Source of the DNA: Syntrophaceae bacterium
GTDB lineage: Bacteria > Desulfobacterota > Syntrophia > Syntrophales > UBA5619
Direction of reading: 5' to 3'
Length of the DNA stretch: 6,161 nucleotides
Assembly: GCA_023249795.1 (NCBI GenBank)
Contig: JAHFBU010000106.1
Location: forward strand, 1 to 6,161
In this document: positions 6,137 to 6,161 of the stretch, one piece after another
How the letters are laid out: every line of letters begins with the position of its first letter
Numbering within the stretch: position 1 is the first letter of the stretch
Program-made: the position numbers and the translations under genes
The notes under the pieces: model-generated
What the model was told of the DNA's origin: nothing
Seen by the model: the letters and a program-made list of their open reading frames with translations, nothing else
Databases searched by the model: none

Positions 6137-6161
6137 AGAATAACATCAGACAACGGGGACA

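Larger units (their letters stand above)
6016..6161 (+). repeat. 67-bp tandem array of chimeric repeat units
   Basis: Units begin at 6016, 6083 and 6150 (ACATC, ACATC, ACAAC), exactly 67 bp apart; the third is cut by the window end. Each unit joins the left arm of the first hairpin family (GGRACGTGATGCGGAAGC) to a different hairpin (GTAGGGTGCGTTAGCGTAGC...) and an AATAACAT linker. The two complete units differ at only a handful of positions. Past the TGA at 6028-6030 the rest of the window holds only this array. Confidence 0.9.

Noticed and set aside
5958..6161. Integron attC sites or an insertion sequence with transposase
   Set aside because: I see no attC core (GTTRRRY/RYYYAAC pair) and no integrase or transposase reading frame in the window; only the passive repeats are present.

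Overview
The window looks like chromosomal DNA of a GC-rich Gram-negative (diderm) bacterium. LolA implies an outer membrane. The protein style, together with hairpin arrays built on a 'GGGGACATGTTCC'-type core, reminds me of Deltaproteobacteria/Desulfobacterota (Syntrophales-like). That taxonomic guess comes from memory of such genomes and is low confidence.

Layout, all genes on the + strand: (1) 2-1531, a full-length YifB/ComM-type AAA+ ATPase starting on TTG at the window edge. (2) 1592-2668, a branched-chain amino-acid aminotransferase (IlvE) with a good ribosome binding site, followed by a small terminator-like hairpin. (3) 2669-2917, a gene-free stretch holding three DnaA-box-like 9-mers spaced exactly 12 bp apart beside an AT-rich segment. 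(4) 2918-3646, LolA, the periplasmic lipoprotein carrier, with a signal peptide. (5) 3647-3969, a gene-free stretch almost filled by hairpin repeats, including a 42-bp tandem array. (6) 3970-6030, a bacterial/archaeal-type glycogen debranching enzyme (amylo-alpha-1,6-glucosidase, GH133-like). (7) 5958-6161, a second hairpin array that starts inside the 3' end of the debranching gene and continues as a 67-bp tandem repeat to the window edge.

The four genes are unrelated housekeeping or metabolic functions: DNA processing during transformation or recombination, Ile/Leu/Val synthesis, lipoprotein export and glycogen breakdown. They do not form an obvious pathway operon.

The unusual part is the repeat system. 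Three complete hairpins share 13-14 bp arms, exactly 15-nt tips and compensatory base changes. Half-copies are amplified in tandem, and some are fused to a second, REP-like hairpin preceded by GTAG. The arrays bracket the debranching gene in direct orientation, and the downstream one supplies about 24 C-terminal residues and the stop codon of that enzyme. I see no transposase in the window.
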